Assembly (NCBI RefSeq): GCF_014773395.1
Contig: NZ_JACXAF010000005.1
Span: 1 to 64,000 of the forward strand
Source of the DNA: Neiella litorisoli
GTDB lineage: Bacteria; Pseudomonadota; Gammaproteobacteria; Enterobacterales; Neiellaceae
DNA length: 64,000 nucleotides
Direction of reading: 5' to 3'
Below are positions 55,623-64,000 of this stretch, one piece after another. Position 1 is the stretch's first letter, and every line of letters starts with the position of its first letter. The notes below the pieces were generated by a model, which saw only the letters and a program-made list of their open reading frames with translations, did no database searches and was not told the origin of the DNA. The translations under genes were made by a program, and so were the position numbers.

Positions 55623-55650
55623 TCAACCACCGCATTTATGCGGTGGTTGA
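55623..55650 (+). terminator. Hairpin after the GH2 gene
   Basis: TCAACCACCGCAT and ATGCGGTGGTTGA form a perfect 13-bp stem with a 2-nt spacer, 28 bp after the stop codon. The following T content is modest (TGATTTT), so it is a moderate terminator. Confidence 0.65.
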
Positions 55651-55810
55651 TGATTTTCCCTGAATAGCTAAACGGACTCTCCTGTTTGTCTCATTATTCA
55701 GAACAGTTCATACCAACAACGAATATATTTCGATCAGATTTTGTCAACTATCATTAACTCATCTTCATAACCAATCAAATTTTTAAATCGAAACGAAGAG
55801 GGCTCTATCC

Positions 55811-56374
55811 ATGACAGTTTTTGACAATATGAAATCTAAACTTGGCGTACTCATTCTTGTTGCTGGCGCTTTTTGCTCGGGCTCAGCACTGGCCAGCGAT
55901 CAGCAAAACGTGGTGACGCAAGTGACCGATAAAATGCAGCTGCAGTGGCAGGATTGGCATGAGTACGTTGATATTCGAGAAAACTATGATGAAACTCCGC
56001 CGTCGTTTCGCCAGCGAGTATTTAAGAGCCTAGGCGATAACATCGCAGAGAATGCGGAAAAGCTGCCGCAAGGTTATATCTTACAGCTGTTAGTTGTCGA
56101 CTTAGATTTAGCGGGTGATGCCAGCGCCAAGACTCAGGCTGGCGTGTTAGGTGTTCGTGTCTTTGACCAAGGCTTTGCGCCGGCAATTAGTTTCAAGTTC
56201 GCGGTATTAGATGCTGACGGCAAAGTGGTATTGGATGGCTCGGAGCAGTTAAGAAACCGCAATTTCCTCAACGGCCGCGGTTCAATGCGCTTTGACCATG
56301 ACCGACTCGCTTACGACAAAGAGCTGATTAACACTTGGTTCAGCAAGCAGGTGTTGCCTGCTGTCAGTCAATAG
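55811..56374 (+). CDS. DUF3016 domain exported protein
   Basis: A 187-residue protein with a signal peptide (about 1-29, ending ALA) and a DUF3016 domain. The segments VQW..DWHEYVDIRENYDETPPSFRQRVFKSL and LQLLVVDLDLAGD match it. The family is common in Alteromonadales and its function is unknown. It is a single gene, convergent with the photolyase gene. Confidence 0.8.
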   Translation: MTVFDNMKSKLGVLILVAGAFCSGSALASDQQNVVTQVTDKMQLQWQDWHEYVDIRENYDETPPSFRQRVFKSLGDNIAENAEKLPQGYILQLLVVDLDLAGDASAKTQAGVLGVRVFDQGFAPAISFKFAVLDADGKVVLDGSEQLRNRNFLNGRGSMRFDHDRLAYDKELINTWFSKQVLPAVSQ

Positions 56375-56396
56375 TCGGACCTTTATTTCGGTACCG

Positions 56397-57857
56397 TCAT
56401 TTAGGAACAACGTGTCGGCTGATAATACGCTCAGCCTCCTGTTTGACATCAACCCGGTTGCGCCAAGACCACAGGCGTTGCCGGGCTACCTTGCCGGTTT
56501 GCTGCAGATCGACCACAGGTAACGGATAATCTCTCCCCAATTCAATACCGTACAGCTGTTGTTCCATGGCCGATAATGTCCATGGCTCAAACAACAGAGG
56601 CACCGGCACCTCGCGCAATTCAGGTAACCATTGATAAATAAAATCACCGCGCGGATCTTTCTCGCTCGCCTGTCGAGTGGGGTTGTAAATTCGAATGGTG
56701 TGAATACCTGTGACGCCCGCTTGCATTTGAAATTGCGGATAGTGAATGCCTGGCTCGAAGTCGAGAAACAGTCTCGCCAAGTGAGTCACGCCGAGTCGCC
56801 AATCAATATTCAGGTGGTGACACAAGAAGCTCACTAACATGGCACGCATGCGAAAATTGACATAACCGGTAGCGTGCAAGCAGCGCATGCTAGCATCCAC
56901 CAATGGATAGCCAGTTTGGCCTTGTTGCCAAGCATCTAGCAAAGATTGGGTGGCGTCGTCTTGCAAAGAGCGATAGGGGTAGGTGAGATACGCGCGATTA
57001 AAGTGGCGATGCTCAATCGCCGATTCTGATTCGAATTTTTGAATAAAGTGGCAGTGCCAGTGCAAGCGCGATGTCAGCGCCGATAACGCTTTGCGCCAGC
57101 CTTTTCGATTCCAGTCGGCCAATACCCGCTGATAGACTTGTCGTATTGAGATATTTCCCCAAGCAAGGTAGGGCGAGAGCCTAGAGCATGTTTGTTGTGC
57201 CATCGCTGGGGCCGATATTCCGAGGTGATATTTTTGTCCTCGACTAGCAAGAAAGTCTGCCATGGTGGCCCAAGCTTGCTGTTCCCCGCCGAGTTGTTGT
57301 TGCTCATCGGCGACAATCCAATTGGCTGGTGGACTCATCAATGACAGCACCGTGGTATTTATTAGTTGCAGGTCAACCGGCGTGGGCAGCGTTGGCGCTT
57401 TCATTTGTTGGTACCAGTTTTTTTGCCATTGTTTGCGGTTACAGGCTCCTCGGATCACTGCGCCATTAGCTGGTTCAAGCCAAGTTACGCCATGGTGTTT
57501 GCACCAAGTTTTAACCGCTTTGTCCCGCTGATAAGTGACATCTAAGCCGACTTCTTGATGGCTGATAATTTGTTTGATGTTGTAGTGTTGGCTGAGCTGG
57601 TGAAAGATGTCGGTGACTTCGCCCAAGGCGCAATGAATGCGTGACTCGAGTTTGCGCAACTGGCGGTTTAAGTCCATTAGAGACTGCCAGACAAAACGCC
57701 AATGGCGGCTGCTGTAATGGGGATCATCGAGTAGTTCCGGTTCGAAAATATAAACCAGCAGGGTGGGTAATTGGTGCTGTTGTGCGGTGTGTAGCACCGG
57801 ATTATCAGCCAGCCTCAAATCCCGCTTGAACCAAACGATCTGGATGTCTTGCTTCAC
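56397..57857 (-). CDS. Photolyase/cryptochrome family protein
   Basis: A 486-residue flavoprotein with the N-terminal alpha/beta antenna domain ([16 protein letters not shown]) and the helical FAD domain ([49 protein letters not shown]). Photolyases repair UV pyrimidine dimers with blue light. Several features suggest a subclass of the cryptochrome-like proteins rather than E. coli-type PhrB, so activity is not certain. A GTG start is used. Confidence 0.85.
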   Translation of the reverse strand: MKQDIQIVWFKRDLRLADNPVLHTAQQHQLPTLLVYIFEPELLDDPHYSSRHWRFVWQSLMDLNRQLRKLESRIHCALGEVTDIFHQLSQHYNIKQIISHQEVGLDVTYQRDKAVKTWCKHHGVTWLEPANGAVIRGACNRKQWQKNWYQQMKAPTLPTPVDLQLINTTVLSLMSPPANWIVADEQQQLGGEQQAWATMADFLASRGQKYHLGISAPAMAQQTCSRLSPYLAWGNISIRQVYQRVLADWNRKGWRKALSALTSRLHWHCHFIQKFESESAIEHRHFNRAYLTYPYRSLQDDATQSLLDAWQQGQTGYPLVDASMRCLHATGYVNFRMRAMLVSFLCHHLNIDWRLGVTHLARLFLDFEPGIHYPQFQMQAGVTGIHTIRIYNPTRQASEKDPRGDFIYQWLPELREVPVPLLFEPWTLSAMEQQLYGIELGRDYPLPVVDLQQTGKVARQRLWSWRNRVDVKQEAERIISRHVVPK

Positions 57858-57999
57858 CTTGATTCACTCTATGGTTGTGACTTAACCACTCATTACGAAA
57901 ACGGCGCGAGATTGGACTAGGCGCGAACGAATGCATTGCCACTCGCGGCAACTTTCTCTAGCCTGTGCAGGTGCCAATTGGCAACGCAAAGGAGCGCCA

Positions 58000-58857
58000 A
58001 TGCGTTTGTTATTTTTGACTCTGGTTGCACTGATCGCCTTTGCTGCGAATTCGGTGTTGTGCCGCTTGGCGCTTGGCTCCGGCATTATCGATGCGAGTAG
58101 TTTTACCGCTATCCGGCTGTTCTCTGGTGCCGTCGTGTTGGCCTTGTTGCTCAGTTGGCGAGCAAGTCGCAGAGAGTGCTCCTCTGAACGTTTTCACCCT
58201 GCGGGAAGCTGGCGAGCAGCGATCTATCTATTTGTTTATGCGGCTGCATTTTCTTATGGCTATTTAACGTTAGATACCGGCAGCGGTGCACTCATCTTAT
58301 TCGGTGCCGTGCAAGTCACCATGATTTTAGTGACGCTGGTCGATGGCAATAAGCTTACCGCAGCAGAATGGATTGGCGTGATTTGCGCGTTTACTGGATT
58401 TGTCTATCTGTTATGGCCGAATCTGGAGCTGCCATCATTGACCGGCTTCTTGCTCATGGCGGCAGCCGGCATTGCTTGGGGCCTGTACACCCTTACCGGC
58501 CGGCAATCTGAGAAACCGCTGAGCGATACCGCTTGGAATTTCATCCGTTCGCTGCCGTTGGTGATGTTGCTGGCGATTGCCGCTTTGCCGGCGGCGGCAT
58601 GGTCTAATGCAGGGATCTGGTTAGCGGTTGCATCGGGAGCTTTGGCATCTGGCTTGGGATACGCCATCTGGTATCAAGCATTGAGTCAGTTAACGGCGAC
58701 TCAAGCTGCAGTCTTGCAATTACTGGTGCCGGTGCTGGCAGCTCTCGGCGGGGTGTTATTTGTCGATGAGCAGATTTCGCTGCGATTGCTGATCGCCTCA
58801 GCAGTAGTGCTTGGCGGTATCTTGTTGGTGGTTCTCAGTAAGCAGCAGGCTCATTAG
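58000..58857 (+). CDS. EamA/DMT family transporter
   Basis: A 285-residue membrane protein with ten predicted hydrophobic helices in two EamA repeats (LLFLTLVALIAFAANSVLCR and LLMAAAGIAWGLYTL start the two halves). Such proteins export or import small metabolites. AAAGGAG lies six bases before the ATG at 58000. The next gene is 119 bp away on the same strand. Confidence 0.88.
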   Translation: MRLLFLTLVALIAFAANSVLCRLALGSGIIDASSFTAIRLFSGAVVLALLLSWRASRRECSSERFHPAGSWRAAIYLFVYAAAFSYGYLTLDTGSGALILFGAVQVTMILVTLVDGNKLTAAEWIGVICAFTGFVYLLWPNLELPSLTGFLLMAAAGIAWGLYTLTGRQSEKPLSDTAWNFIRSLPLVMLLAIAALPAAAWSNAGIWLAVASGALASGLGYAIWYQALSQLTATQAAVLQLLVPVLAALGGVLFVDEQISLRLLIASAVVLGGILLVVLSKQQAH

Positions 58858-58976
58858 TGATGGCAACAGGAGCCCTTGATTCGCTATACCGAATGGTGTT
58901 TTTGTTACTCGCTGTTTTTCCGAGTCCATAGGGCCGATAAGCTAAGGCAATTTGGCGTGGTCGTAAGGAAAGGGAA

Positions 58977-60209
58977 ATGGTTTGGCAATCACTATTGCTG
59001 GTGAGCATGTTGCTATGGTCGGGCTCGGTGCAATCGGCTCCGTTGGAGCAGCAAGCATCGGCCCACGTTGATCAGCTGTTAGCATTTCATACTGCTCACC
59101 CAGTTAACTGGCAACAACATCCGCAAGCGGTTGCTTACTTCTCCGAGTTGGATAATCAAGGTAAACCCATTTCCGATAAAGTCTATACCGTGGCATTAAG
59201 CCGGTTGATTTACGGCCTTGCCTATCAATCAGCAGATAATCCGGCCAATCTCGCTAAAGCCAAAGCGGCGGCGTCGTTCCAATTGCAACACATGCTTGGC
59301 GAGGATCGTCACGGCCAGTATTTTTTGTCATGGGTGAGTGAATCAGGGCAAGACAACAGTACGCGGCTAGATATCTGGCAGCAATCCTATGGTTTGTGTG
59401 GCTTAGTTGAGTTGTATCGGCAAACTGGCGATCAACAATTACTGCAAACCATTCATCGCTTACACGAAGCACTCGTCAGCCGTTTTCAAGATCAGCAATA
59501 CGGTGGTTTTTGGGGCGCTTATGAGCTGATTGACGGACCTGAGAAAGGCTCTAAATCACTGCAATCCTTGATGTATCCGGTGACCGCCTATTTAGCCAAT
59601 TTGTGGCTGGCCGATGCAGCCAATCGAGCATCTTACCAAGCGATTTTGCAACAGCACATTGAGCTGCTGGCTCAGATCGGCTGGAATCAGCAACAGCAGT
59701 GGGTCAATGTGGAGTTTGACGATCAGTGGCAGCCGTGTGAAAGCACCGAGGAGGCTGTTTGCAGTGCAGTCAGTCCCGGACACAATTTTCAGCTCGCGGC
59801 ATTGTTGCTCCGAGCATCTGATTGGCCATTCATCGGCGCCTCACAACAGCTGCAATTGCGAAGCCGAGGCGATCGGATTATTACGGCAACGCTAGCCAAG
59901 CCTATCTACGGCCAAAATGGCATTGCTGGTGGTTTTGCTCGGTCTTTCGAGCCACTGAGTAATGAGGTTGTGGATTCAAGGAAGGCCTGGTGGCAGCACT
60001 GCGAAGCAATTATCGCGTTGAGCTTACTGCCAGCACAACGGGCGAATCGAGATCTGTTGTTGGCGTTCTTTTTGGCCCACTTTCAGGACCAACAATTCGG
60101 TGGTGAATACTTTTTTGTTGACGCGGATAATCAGCCAGTGACAAAGGAGCTAAAAGGCAGCATTGGCAAGTCGGCTTATCATTCGGTGGAAATGGTACGT
60201 TTTTTATGA
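58977..60209 (+). CDS. Secreted AGE-fold protein with altered active site
   Basis: A 410-residue protein with a signal peptide (about 1-20) and an (alpha/alpha)6 barrel of the N-acylglucosamine 2-epimerase/cellobiose epimerase type: SQGDQQ-type helices, WQQSYGLCGLVELYR, PGHNFQLAALLLR, AWWQHCEAI and a terminal KSAYHSVEMV. In known AGE enzymes a GHxxE motif and a His in an LHxLEAY motif take part in catalysis. Here His269 and the last His402 remain, but the Glu is Gln272 and the LHxLEAY His is Tyr200. It is normally a cytosolic family, so export is unusual. An epimerase, isomerase, lyase or glycan-binding role is open. Confidence 0.7.
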   Translation: MVWQSLLLVSMLLWSGSVQSAPLEQQASAHVDQLLAFHTAHPVNWQQHPQAVAYFSELDNQGKPISDKVYTVALSRLIYGLAYQSADNPANLAKAKAAASFQLQHMLGEDRHGQYFLSWVSESGQDNSTRLDIWQQSYGLCGLVELYRQTGDQQLLQTIHRLHEALVSRFQDQQYGGFWGAYELIDGPEKGSKSLQSLMYPVTAYLANLWLADAANRASYQAILQQHIELLAQIGWNQQQQWVNVEFDDQWQPCESTEEAVCSAVSPGHNFQLAALLLRASDWPFIGASQQLQLRSRGDRIITATLAKPIYGQNGIAGGFARSFEPLSNEVVDSRKAWWQHCEAIIALSLLPAQRANRDLLLAFFLAHFQDQQFGGEYFFVDADNQPVTKELKGSIGKSAYHSVEMVRFL

Positions 60210-60258
60210 AGTGATGGTGGCACCGAAACGAAATCCGGCACCACCAACGGGGGAGAGA

Positions 60259-62706
60259 TTACTTAGGTACGACTTGCAATAACAGGACGCCCTCAGATTC
60301 CAGTTCAAACGAAGTCTGCACTGGGTTGCTGGTCATTAGATCGGTCATCGACGCAATGTCGCCATCAATCAGAGACAAGTCCAACTTCGCCGTGTCATGG
60401 CCAAGGTTGAAGATGTTGACCAAGTAGCTGCCATCGGCTTGCTTCACCGAGCGCCAGTGTGTGGTTTTGAACGGCTTGCCATTGTCTTCGGCAATGGTCA
60501 CCGCAGGCATGCTGTCAGCAATTTCTGCCATTGCCACATCTTTGATTGCGGCGATATCAGAACCTTCTGGCATCACAATCAACTTACCTTTGCTAGCTGC
60601 CAGTTTGTCGGTGCGCGGCTGACCGTACTCATTCATCGACAAGCTGTATTCTGAATCGACAATCACCGTGCCGCCTTGATTCAAGAAGCTTTGCAGGGCA
60701 GCAAATTCGCTATCTTTAACATAGGGGTTGTTGTAAACCACCACAGTGTCCCATTTGCTGTTGTCTTGTTTCTCAATGATGTTCTGAGTGACAAAGCCCA
60801 TTGGAAAGCCTTCAAAGAAGAACTGCTCGTAAAACTCAAAACCTTTGGTCATGTAATCTTTGGTGTTGATTGCCGTTGTCTCTGAGTAGAACAAACGCAG
60901 TGGTCGTTGTTGTTCACGCAGGGCAATAATTTCTTCTGAGAAGCTGTTGAGGTCATACATCACCTGAGTCACTTCATTAGTGACGTGTGGCTGCATGTTG
61001 TTAGAGCCAGCATACGCCCCGCCTAAGCCTGGATCGAAGAAGTCGAGTTCACCTTCTAAACGATCTTCTGGTGAGCCATCTGGATCGCGAGCCCAGAACC
61101 AGCCCATGTTGGCATCCATACCTTGTAGCGTTGCTAACCAGTAAACGTTACGGATATAGCTGGTGCGAGTATCGAGATCGCGCCATTGGCCTGATGATAG
61201 AAAGTGAGATTCCGAGTTGATGTTGATTTTCTCTGGTGCGACCGACTCCATGAAATCATGGAACATGCCAACGCCATCCCACTTATAAGCGTACTTTTTC
61301 AGCCACTCATTGGACTTACCTGGGCGGATGTTCGCGCTGCCGAAGGCTTTAGCATCGTGACCAACCATGGTGGTTAGCTCGGCCAATGCCTCAACATCAA
61401 TACCGCCGGAGCGAGAGTTATACATAAACATCCGCGGCATGACTTTGATGTGGGTATCGGCATCTGGGTTCACTGCGTGCAGCTCGTTTTGCATGAAGGT
61501 GAACCAATCAGTACCACGGTCCATGTTGTAGCGCATCCAGTCATACCAAATTGGCTTGCCCTGCAACGCGGTGTTCATTGGGATCTCAACTTCAACCTTA
61601 TCGAAGCTGGCGAACGAGGTACCCCAGTTGGCATTCAAGGTAGCCAGATCGCCTTGGTATTTGTTGTCCAACCAAGTTTGGAATTTAGCCAAGGTGTATG
61701 AGGAAATTTCATTCATTTCCTTAAAGTTATAGGTCCAGTGGCCTTTTTCTGAATACCAGTGCGGTTCGTTGGCCAGAACAAAACCAAGTTCGGTCACTTT
61801 TTTGCCTTTGGTCAGTTCGCCGGTGTGACGAATGATGCGGCTCCACAGGTCGCGAGCCGTTGGGTTATCGACGTCGAAGCCAGTAAACAAGGAGCGGCCT
61901 TTGCGCACTTCTGGCTCTAGCGCCTCAACCCACTCTGGAATACCCATGATCCAATACACCAAGAAACCAATGTTGGTGTCCGGAATATCAGTTAAGTTTT
62001 TGAGTAAATCTTCATCCCAAGTGCCGTCTTCTTTGATCAGGAAGGAGTTGATAGCGCGGTCATGATCCACTTCGTACAAGTGCTCACCGCCATGGTAGAG
62101 GGCACCCAAGTGGTCGTTGTAAATATCTTTATTGGTCAGCGGTTGGCCAACTGTTTTAGAGAAGTAGTCATACGGGAAAATTGGCTTACCGTTGCTGATA
62201 AACATGTTGTCAGCGGCTTTGGTGTTTTGCCAATCAACCTTATTAACTGGGCGACGTTTGATCTCACCGGCCAATTCTTTGCCTAGTTCAACAATACCTT
62301 TATCAAGGATCTCGATGACTTTGGTGCGCTCAAAATCGGGTAATTCGGCAGCTAAACGCTCTTTGTCATCGGCATAATAGCGCTCATAGCCAAAGGCCAT
62401 TTCAATAGCTTTGGGGTTGGCTTCATCCCAATTGGCAAACTTCAGAAACTGCTCGGAAAACCACATGATGGTTTCTTCACGGGCAACATCAATACCTTTT
62501 GAGCGTGCGTCATCCATCATTCCTGCGAGCTTATCCATCTTGGCACGAGCTTCCTGCTCGAGCGGACTGACCGCGACTGCGGCAATTGGCGCTGCCGCTT
62601 GTTCGTTCACGGCAACGGTTTTGGTCGCGGGGCTATCTTGTTCTGAGCAGGCAGTTGCCAGCAAAACTAAAGGAGTGAGTGCTGCTCCTAAAAGGTGGCG
62701 TTTCAT
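60259..62706 (-). CDS. GH42-like clan GH-A glycosidase, lipoprotein
   Basis: An 815-residue secreted protein with a lipoprotein-like signal (LLATAC). The central TIM barrel shows GH42-like blocks: VLANEPHW with candidate acid/base Glu314, FQTWLDNKYQGDLATLNANWGTSFASFDKV, and NINSESHFL with candidate nucleophile Glu499. The C-terminal part contains a beta-galactosidase trimerisation-like (GATase-fold) region at about 600-710 (WDTVVVYNNPYV, FLNQGGTVIVDSEYS). The N-terminal 150 residues are unlike canonical GH42. Likely exo-acting on galactose-containing algal glycans; the family number is uncertain. AGAGAAG precedes the ATG. Confidence 0.75.
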   Translation of the reverse strand: MKRHLLGAALTPLVLLATACSEQDSPATKTVAVNEQAAAPIAAVAVSPLEQEARAKMDKLAGMMDDARSKGIDVAREETIMWFSEQFLKFANWDEANPKAIEMAFGYERYYADDKERLAAELPDFERTKVIEILDKGIVELGKELAGEIKRRPVNKVDWQNTKAADNMFISNGKPIFPYDYFSKTVGQPLTNKDIYNDHLGALYHGGEHLYEVDHDRAINSFLIKEDGTWDEDLLKNLTDIPDTNIGFLVYWIMGIPEWVEALEPEVRKGRSLFTGFDVDNPTARDLWSRIIRHTGELTKGKKVTELGFVLANEPHWYSEKGHWTYNFKEMNEISSYTLAKFQTWLDNKYQGDLATLNANWGTSFASFDKVEVEIPMNTALQGKPIWYDWMRYNMDRGTDWFTFMQNELHAVNPDADTHIKVMPRMFMYNSRSGGIDVEALAELTTMVGHDAKAFGSANIRPGKSNEWLKKYAYKWDGVGMFHDFMESVAPEKININSESHFLSSGQWRDLDTRTSYIRNVYWLATLQGMDANMGWFWARDPDGSPEDRLEGELDFFDPGLGGAYAGSNNMQPHVTNEVTQVMYDLNSFSEEIIALREQQRPLRLFYSETTAINTKDYMTKGFEFYEQFFFEGFPMGFVTQNIIEKQDNSKWDTVVVYNNPYVKDSEFAALQSFLNQGGTVIVDSEYSLSMNEYGQPRTDKLAASKGKLIVMPEGSDIAAIKDVAMAEIADSMPAVTIAEDNGKPFKTTHWRSVKQADGSYLVNIFNLGHDTAKLDLSLIDGDIASMTDLMTSNPVQTSFELESEGVLLLQVVPK

Positions 62707-62876
62707 TGTCTTCTCTCATTGTGAAGGCAGATCTGTATGACAACAGAGTGAGCCTAGTTTACCGAATGTGGGTGTCTGAGTTGTTATCAAACGTTTAGCA
62801 GGATATTACAACAAAGAATGTGTGCAAACATCATATGTATAAAAATTTGTGAGCTATAGTCCGTTATCTGAACGCA

Positions 62877-62890
62877 GTGACCAAGATCAC
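62877..62890. promoter_or_regulatory. Candidate CRP site
   Basis: GTGACCAAGATCAC keeps both half-sites TGA...TCA of the CRP consensus. It lies 170 bp upstream of the GH42-like start codon and past the heat-shock gene terminator. The remaining 62707-63015 gap shows no gene. Confidence 0.4.
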
Positions 62891-62924
62891 GATTTTCTGG
62901 GGGGGTAAACCGGCGGAATAAAGC

Positions 62925-62949
62925 AAAAAGGGCGAGCTAACCGCTCGCC
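62925..62949 (-). terminator. Terminator of the small heat-shock gene
   Basis: GGCGAG-CTAACCG-CTCGCC forms a GC-rich hairpin, followed on the minus strand by CTTTTTGC, 66 bp after the stop at 63016. Confidence 0.8.
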
Positions 62950-63015
62950 AAATCAGAAAAGGGAGAATTCAAGGAATGGTTGCGCCCAGCGGGGGGAAGA
63001 AGGGCGCAATTGGCA

Positions 63016-63465
63016 TTAATTGGCGCTGGTGTTTTCCAACAGGGCGCTGTTGCCAATGGCAATTTTCCTTGGTTTGAGTGCTTCGGGGATCTCCCGCTGC
63101 AGCTCGATATTCAGCATGCCGTGTTCAAGGTTGGCACCAATGACTTTGACATGATCACCGAGTTGGAATTTGCGCTGGAAGTTGCGTTCAGCAATGCCGC
63201 GGTAGAGGAATTTGGCTTCTTCCGCTTTCTCTGCTTTCTTACCGGTCACGATTAAGTGATTGTTGGCAAATTCAATATCCAATTCTTCTTCGACAAACCC
63301 TGCAACTGCCATCGAGATGCGGTAGTTGTCCTCGCTGAGTAATTCAATGTTGTAAGGAGGAAAAGAGGTTTGTTTACCGTTTTTAGCTGCCGCATCCATC
63401 AGCGATGCAAGGTGGTCAAAACCAATGAAAGAACGGTATAGCGGTGAAAAATCAATGTTAGTCAT
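63016..63465 (-). CDS. Small heat-shock protein, IbpA-like
   Basis: A 149-residue Hsp20/alpha-crystallin chaperone that holds unfolding proteins. The N-terminus DFSPLYRSFIGFDHL, the IELLSEDNYRISMAVAGF start of the alpha-crystallin domain, and the block FLYRGIAERNFQRKFQLGDHVKV are those of IbpA/IbpB. Its leader carries a ROSE-like hairpin and a sigma-32-like promoter, so double heat control is likely. Confidence 0.95.
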   Translation of the reverse strand: MTNIDFSPLYRSFIGFDHLASLMDAAAKNGKQTSFPPYNIELLSEDNYRISMAVAGFVEEELDIEFANNHLIVTGKKAEKAEEAKFLYRGIAERNFQRKFQLGDHVKVIGANLEHGMLNIELQREIPEALKPRKIAIGNSALLENTSAN

Positions 63466-63467
63466 GG

Positions 63468-63489
63468 TTGCTTATCCTCAATCAAGCAA
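63468..63489 (-). promoter_or_regulatory. ROSE-like RNA thermometer hairpin
   Basis: On the minus strand TTGCTT and AAGCAA flank a loop containing the Shine-Dalgarno GAGGA, immediately before the ATG. The UUGCU element and a masked ribosome site are hallmarks of ROSE thermometers found before ibpA-type genes. Folding with temperature has not been computed. Confidence 0.6.
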
Positions 63490-63582
63490 TAAAAGGGTGC
63501 TGGCATTACGCCCAGCGATATCAGTTGTGCCGCAAGCGTTTGGCGGCGGTGCGGACCCTCTTAGAGGCCTCCGCTAAAATAG

Positions 63583-63610
63583 ATATCGGGCAGCAAATCG
63601 GGAATTCAAG
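63583..63610 (-). promoter_or_regulatory. Sigma-32-type heat-shock promoter
   Basis: On the minus strand CTTGAA (63605-63610) and CCCGATAT (63583-63590) are separated by 14 bp, close to the sigma-32 consensus CTTGAA-N13-15-CCCCATNT. The expected transcript would have a leader of about 110 nt carrying the ROSE-like hairpin. Confidence 0.7.
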
Positions 63611-63633
63611 GCCATCCTTAAATTTTTTTTGGG

Positions 63634-64000
63634 CTAACCCCGAGTAGCGATTGCTTGTTTGGCTTTGACTGACAGCGGTAAGCACAGGTTACTGATTTGG
63701 GTTGGCGAACCGGACAGCGAGATGCCCTGCTCAAGGACGATGAAACCGGCAGGCAAAAATACCTTGTTAACCAGATCAGGGTTGGTTGACGACAACAGCC
63801 AATCAAATTGCTCAGCTCGGTAGTAATTGCTGGCATAGTGCAGCAAGGCGCTGCCGAGTTTTTGGGGTTTAGGGCCAATGGCGTATTGTTGGCCTCGATA
63901 GGGTTTTCGGACACATAGGGCGTTGAGACTAACCGAGCGACATCCGTTCAGTAGCGATTGCTGACGTTGGAATAACGAAGCATGGGGAAAAGCGATTGCG
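63634..64000 (-). CDS. Partial protein, possibly acetyltransferase-like
   Basis: A frame open from the window edge gives at least 121 residues of a C-terminal part and ends TAG at 63634. It contains LCVRKPYRGQQYA, which resembles a GNAT acyl-CoA loop, then YYRAEQFDWLLSSTNPDLVNKVFLPAGF, a pattern common to the last GNAT strands. The start and most of the domain lie outside, so the family is uncertain. Confidence 0.45.
   Translation of the reverse strand, partial: AIAFPHASLFQRQQSLLNGCRSVSLNALCVRKPYRGQQYAIGPKPQKLGSALLHYASNYYRAEQFDWLLSSTNPDLVNKVFLPAGFIVLEQGISLSGSPTQISNLCLPLSVKAKQAIATRG

Noticed and set aside
1-64000. CRISPR arrays, tRNA or rRNA genes, intact insertion sequences or prophage
   Set aside because: I looked for regularly spaced repeats, tRNA T-arm-like motifs and transposase or integrase motifs and found none that I could support.

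Overview
The window reads as chromosomal DNA of a marine-type gammaproteobacterium, most likely of the Alteromonadales and relatives. The housekeeping gene order is that known from Enterobacteria, Vibrio and Shewanella: (pilT) yggS-proC-yggT-rdgB-hemW; rsmE-gshB-yqgE-ruvX; serA-rpiA-fau-6S RNA-zapA-ygfB-pepP-ubiH-ubiI-gcvTHP. Between these blocks lie secreted polysaccharide-degrading enzymes, which suggests an alga- or plant-debris-associated life. I see no tRNA, rRNA, CRISPR array, phage or intact insertion sequence. All product calls come from reading motifs and gene order; no database search was run.

Layout. 0.1-5.4 kb: a SIMPL-domain protein, a lipoprotein GH9 glucanase flanked by two related hairpins and preceded by two LacI-type palindromes, a GGDEF-EAL protein carrying a 21-bp in-frame duplication, and a small two-repeat lipoprotein. 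5.5-13.3 kb: hemW, rdgB, a DUF4426 gene, yggT, proC and yggS, divergent from pilT-pilU, a small membrane protein and a PilZ protein. 13.3-16.1 kb: ruvX, yqgE, gshB, rsmE. 16.1-19.6 kb: an accessory insert with a secreted polysaccharide lyase-like protein, an unknown membrane-anchored protein and a PEP-CTERM protein. 19.8-24.9 kb: metK (with a MetJ operator) divergent from pgk-fbaA, then a DUF481 protein. 24.9-31.3 kb: an HdfR-like LysR regulator, rimK, an MgtE-CNNM pair, a MscS channel and an alpha/beta hydrolase. 31.4-45 kb: the conserved serA-to-gcvP block with 6S RNA. 45.2-46.1 kb: a small graveyard with an intact ParD-like antitoxin, a truncated toxin and a Fic fragment. 46.1-55.6 kb: a solute-binding protein, then a carbohydrate locus with a secreted tandem KdgF-type cupin, a GH78 rhamnosidase, a polysaccharide lyase and a GH2 enzyme with a possible C-terminal carbohydrate-binding module. 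55.8-64 kb: a DUF3016 protein, a photolyase, an EamA exporter, a secreted AGE-fold protein, a GH42-like lipoprotein, a heat-shock gene with a sigma-32-like promoter and a ROSE-like leader, and a gene cut by the window end.

How the genes may work together. The lyase(s) would cut a uronic-acid polysaccharide and leave 4,5-unsaturated ends. GH78 would remove rhamnose, GH2 would remove a galactose- or uronic-type sugar, and the secreted double KdgF cupin could linearise unsaturated uronates outside the cytoplasm. That combination suits an ulvan- or rhamnogalacturonan-like substrate, but no sulfatase, SusCD pair or TonB receptor is visible here. The most unusual items are the exported double KdgF protein, the exported AGE-fold protein whose usual catalytic residues look replaced, and the degraded toxin/Fic patch.
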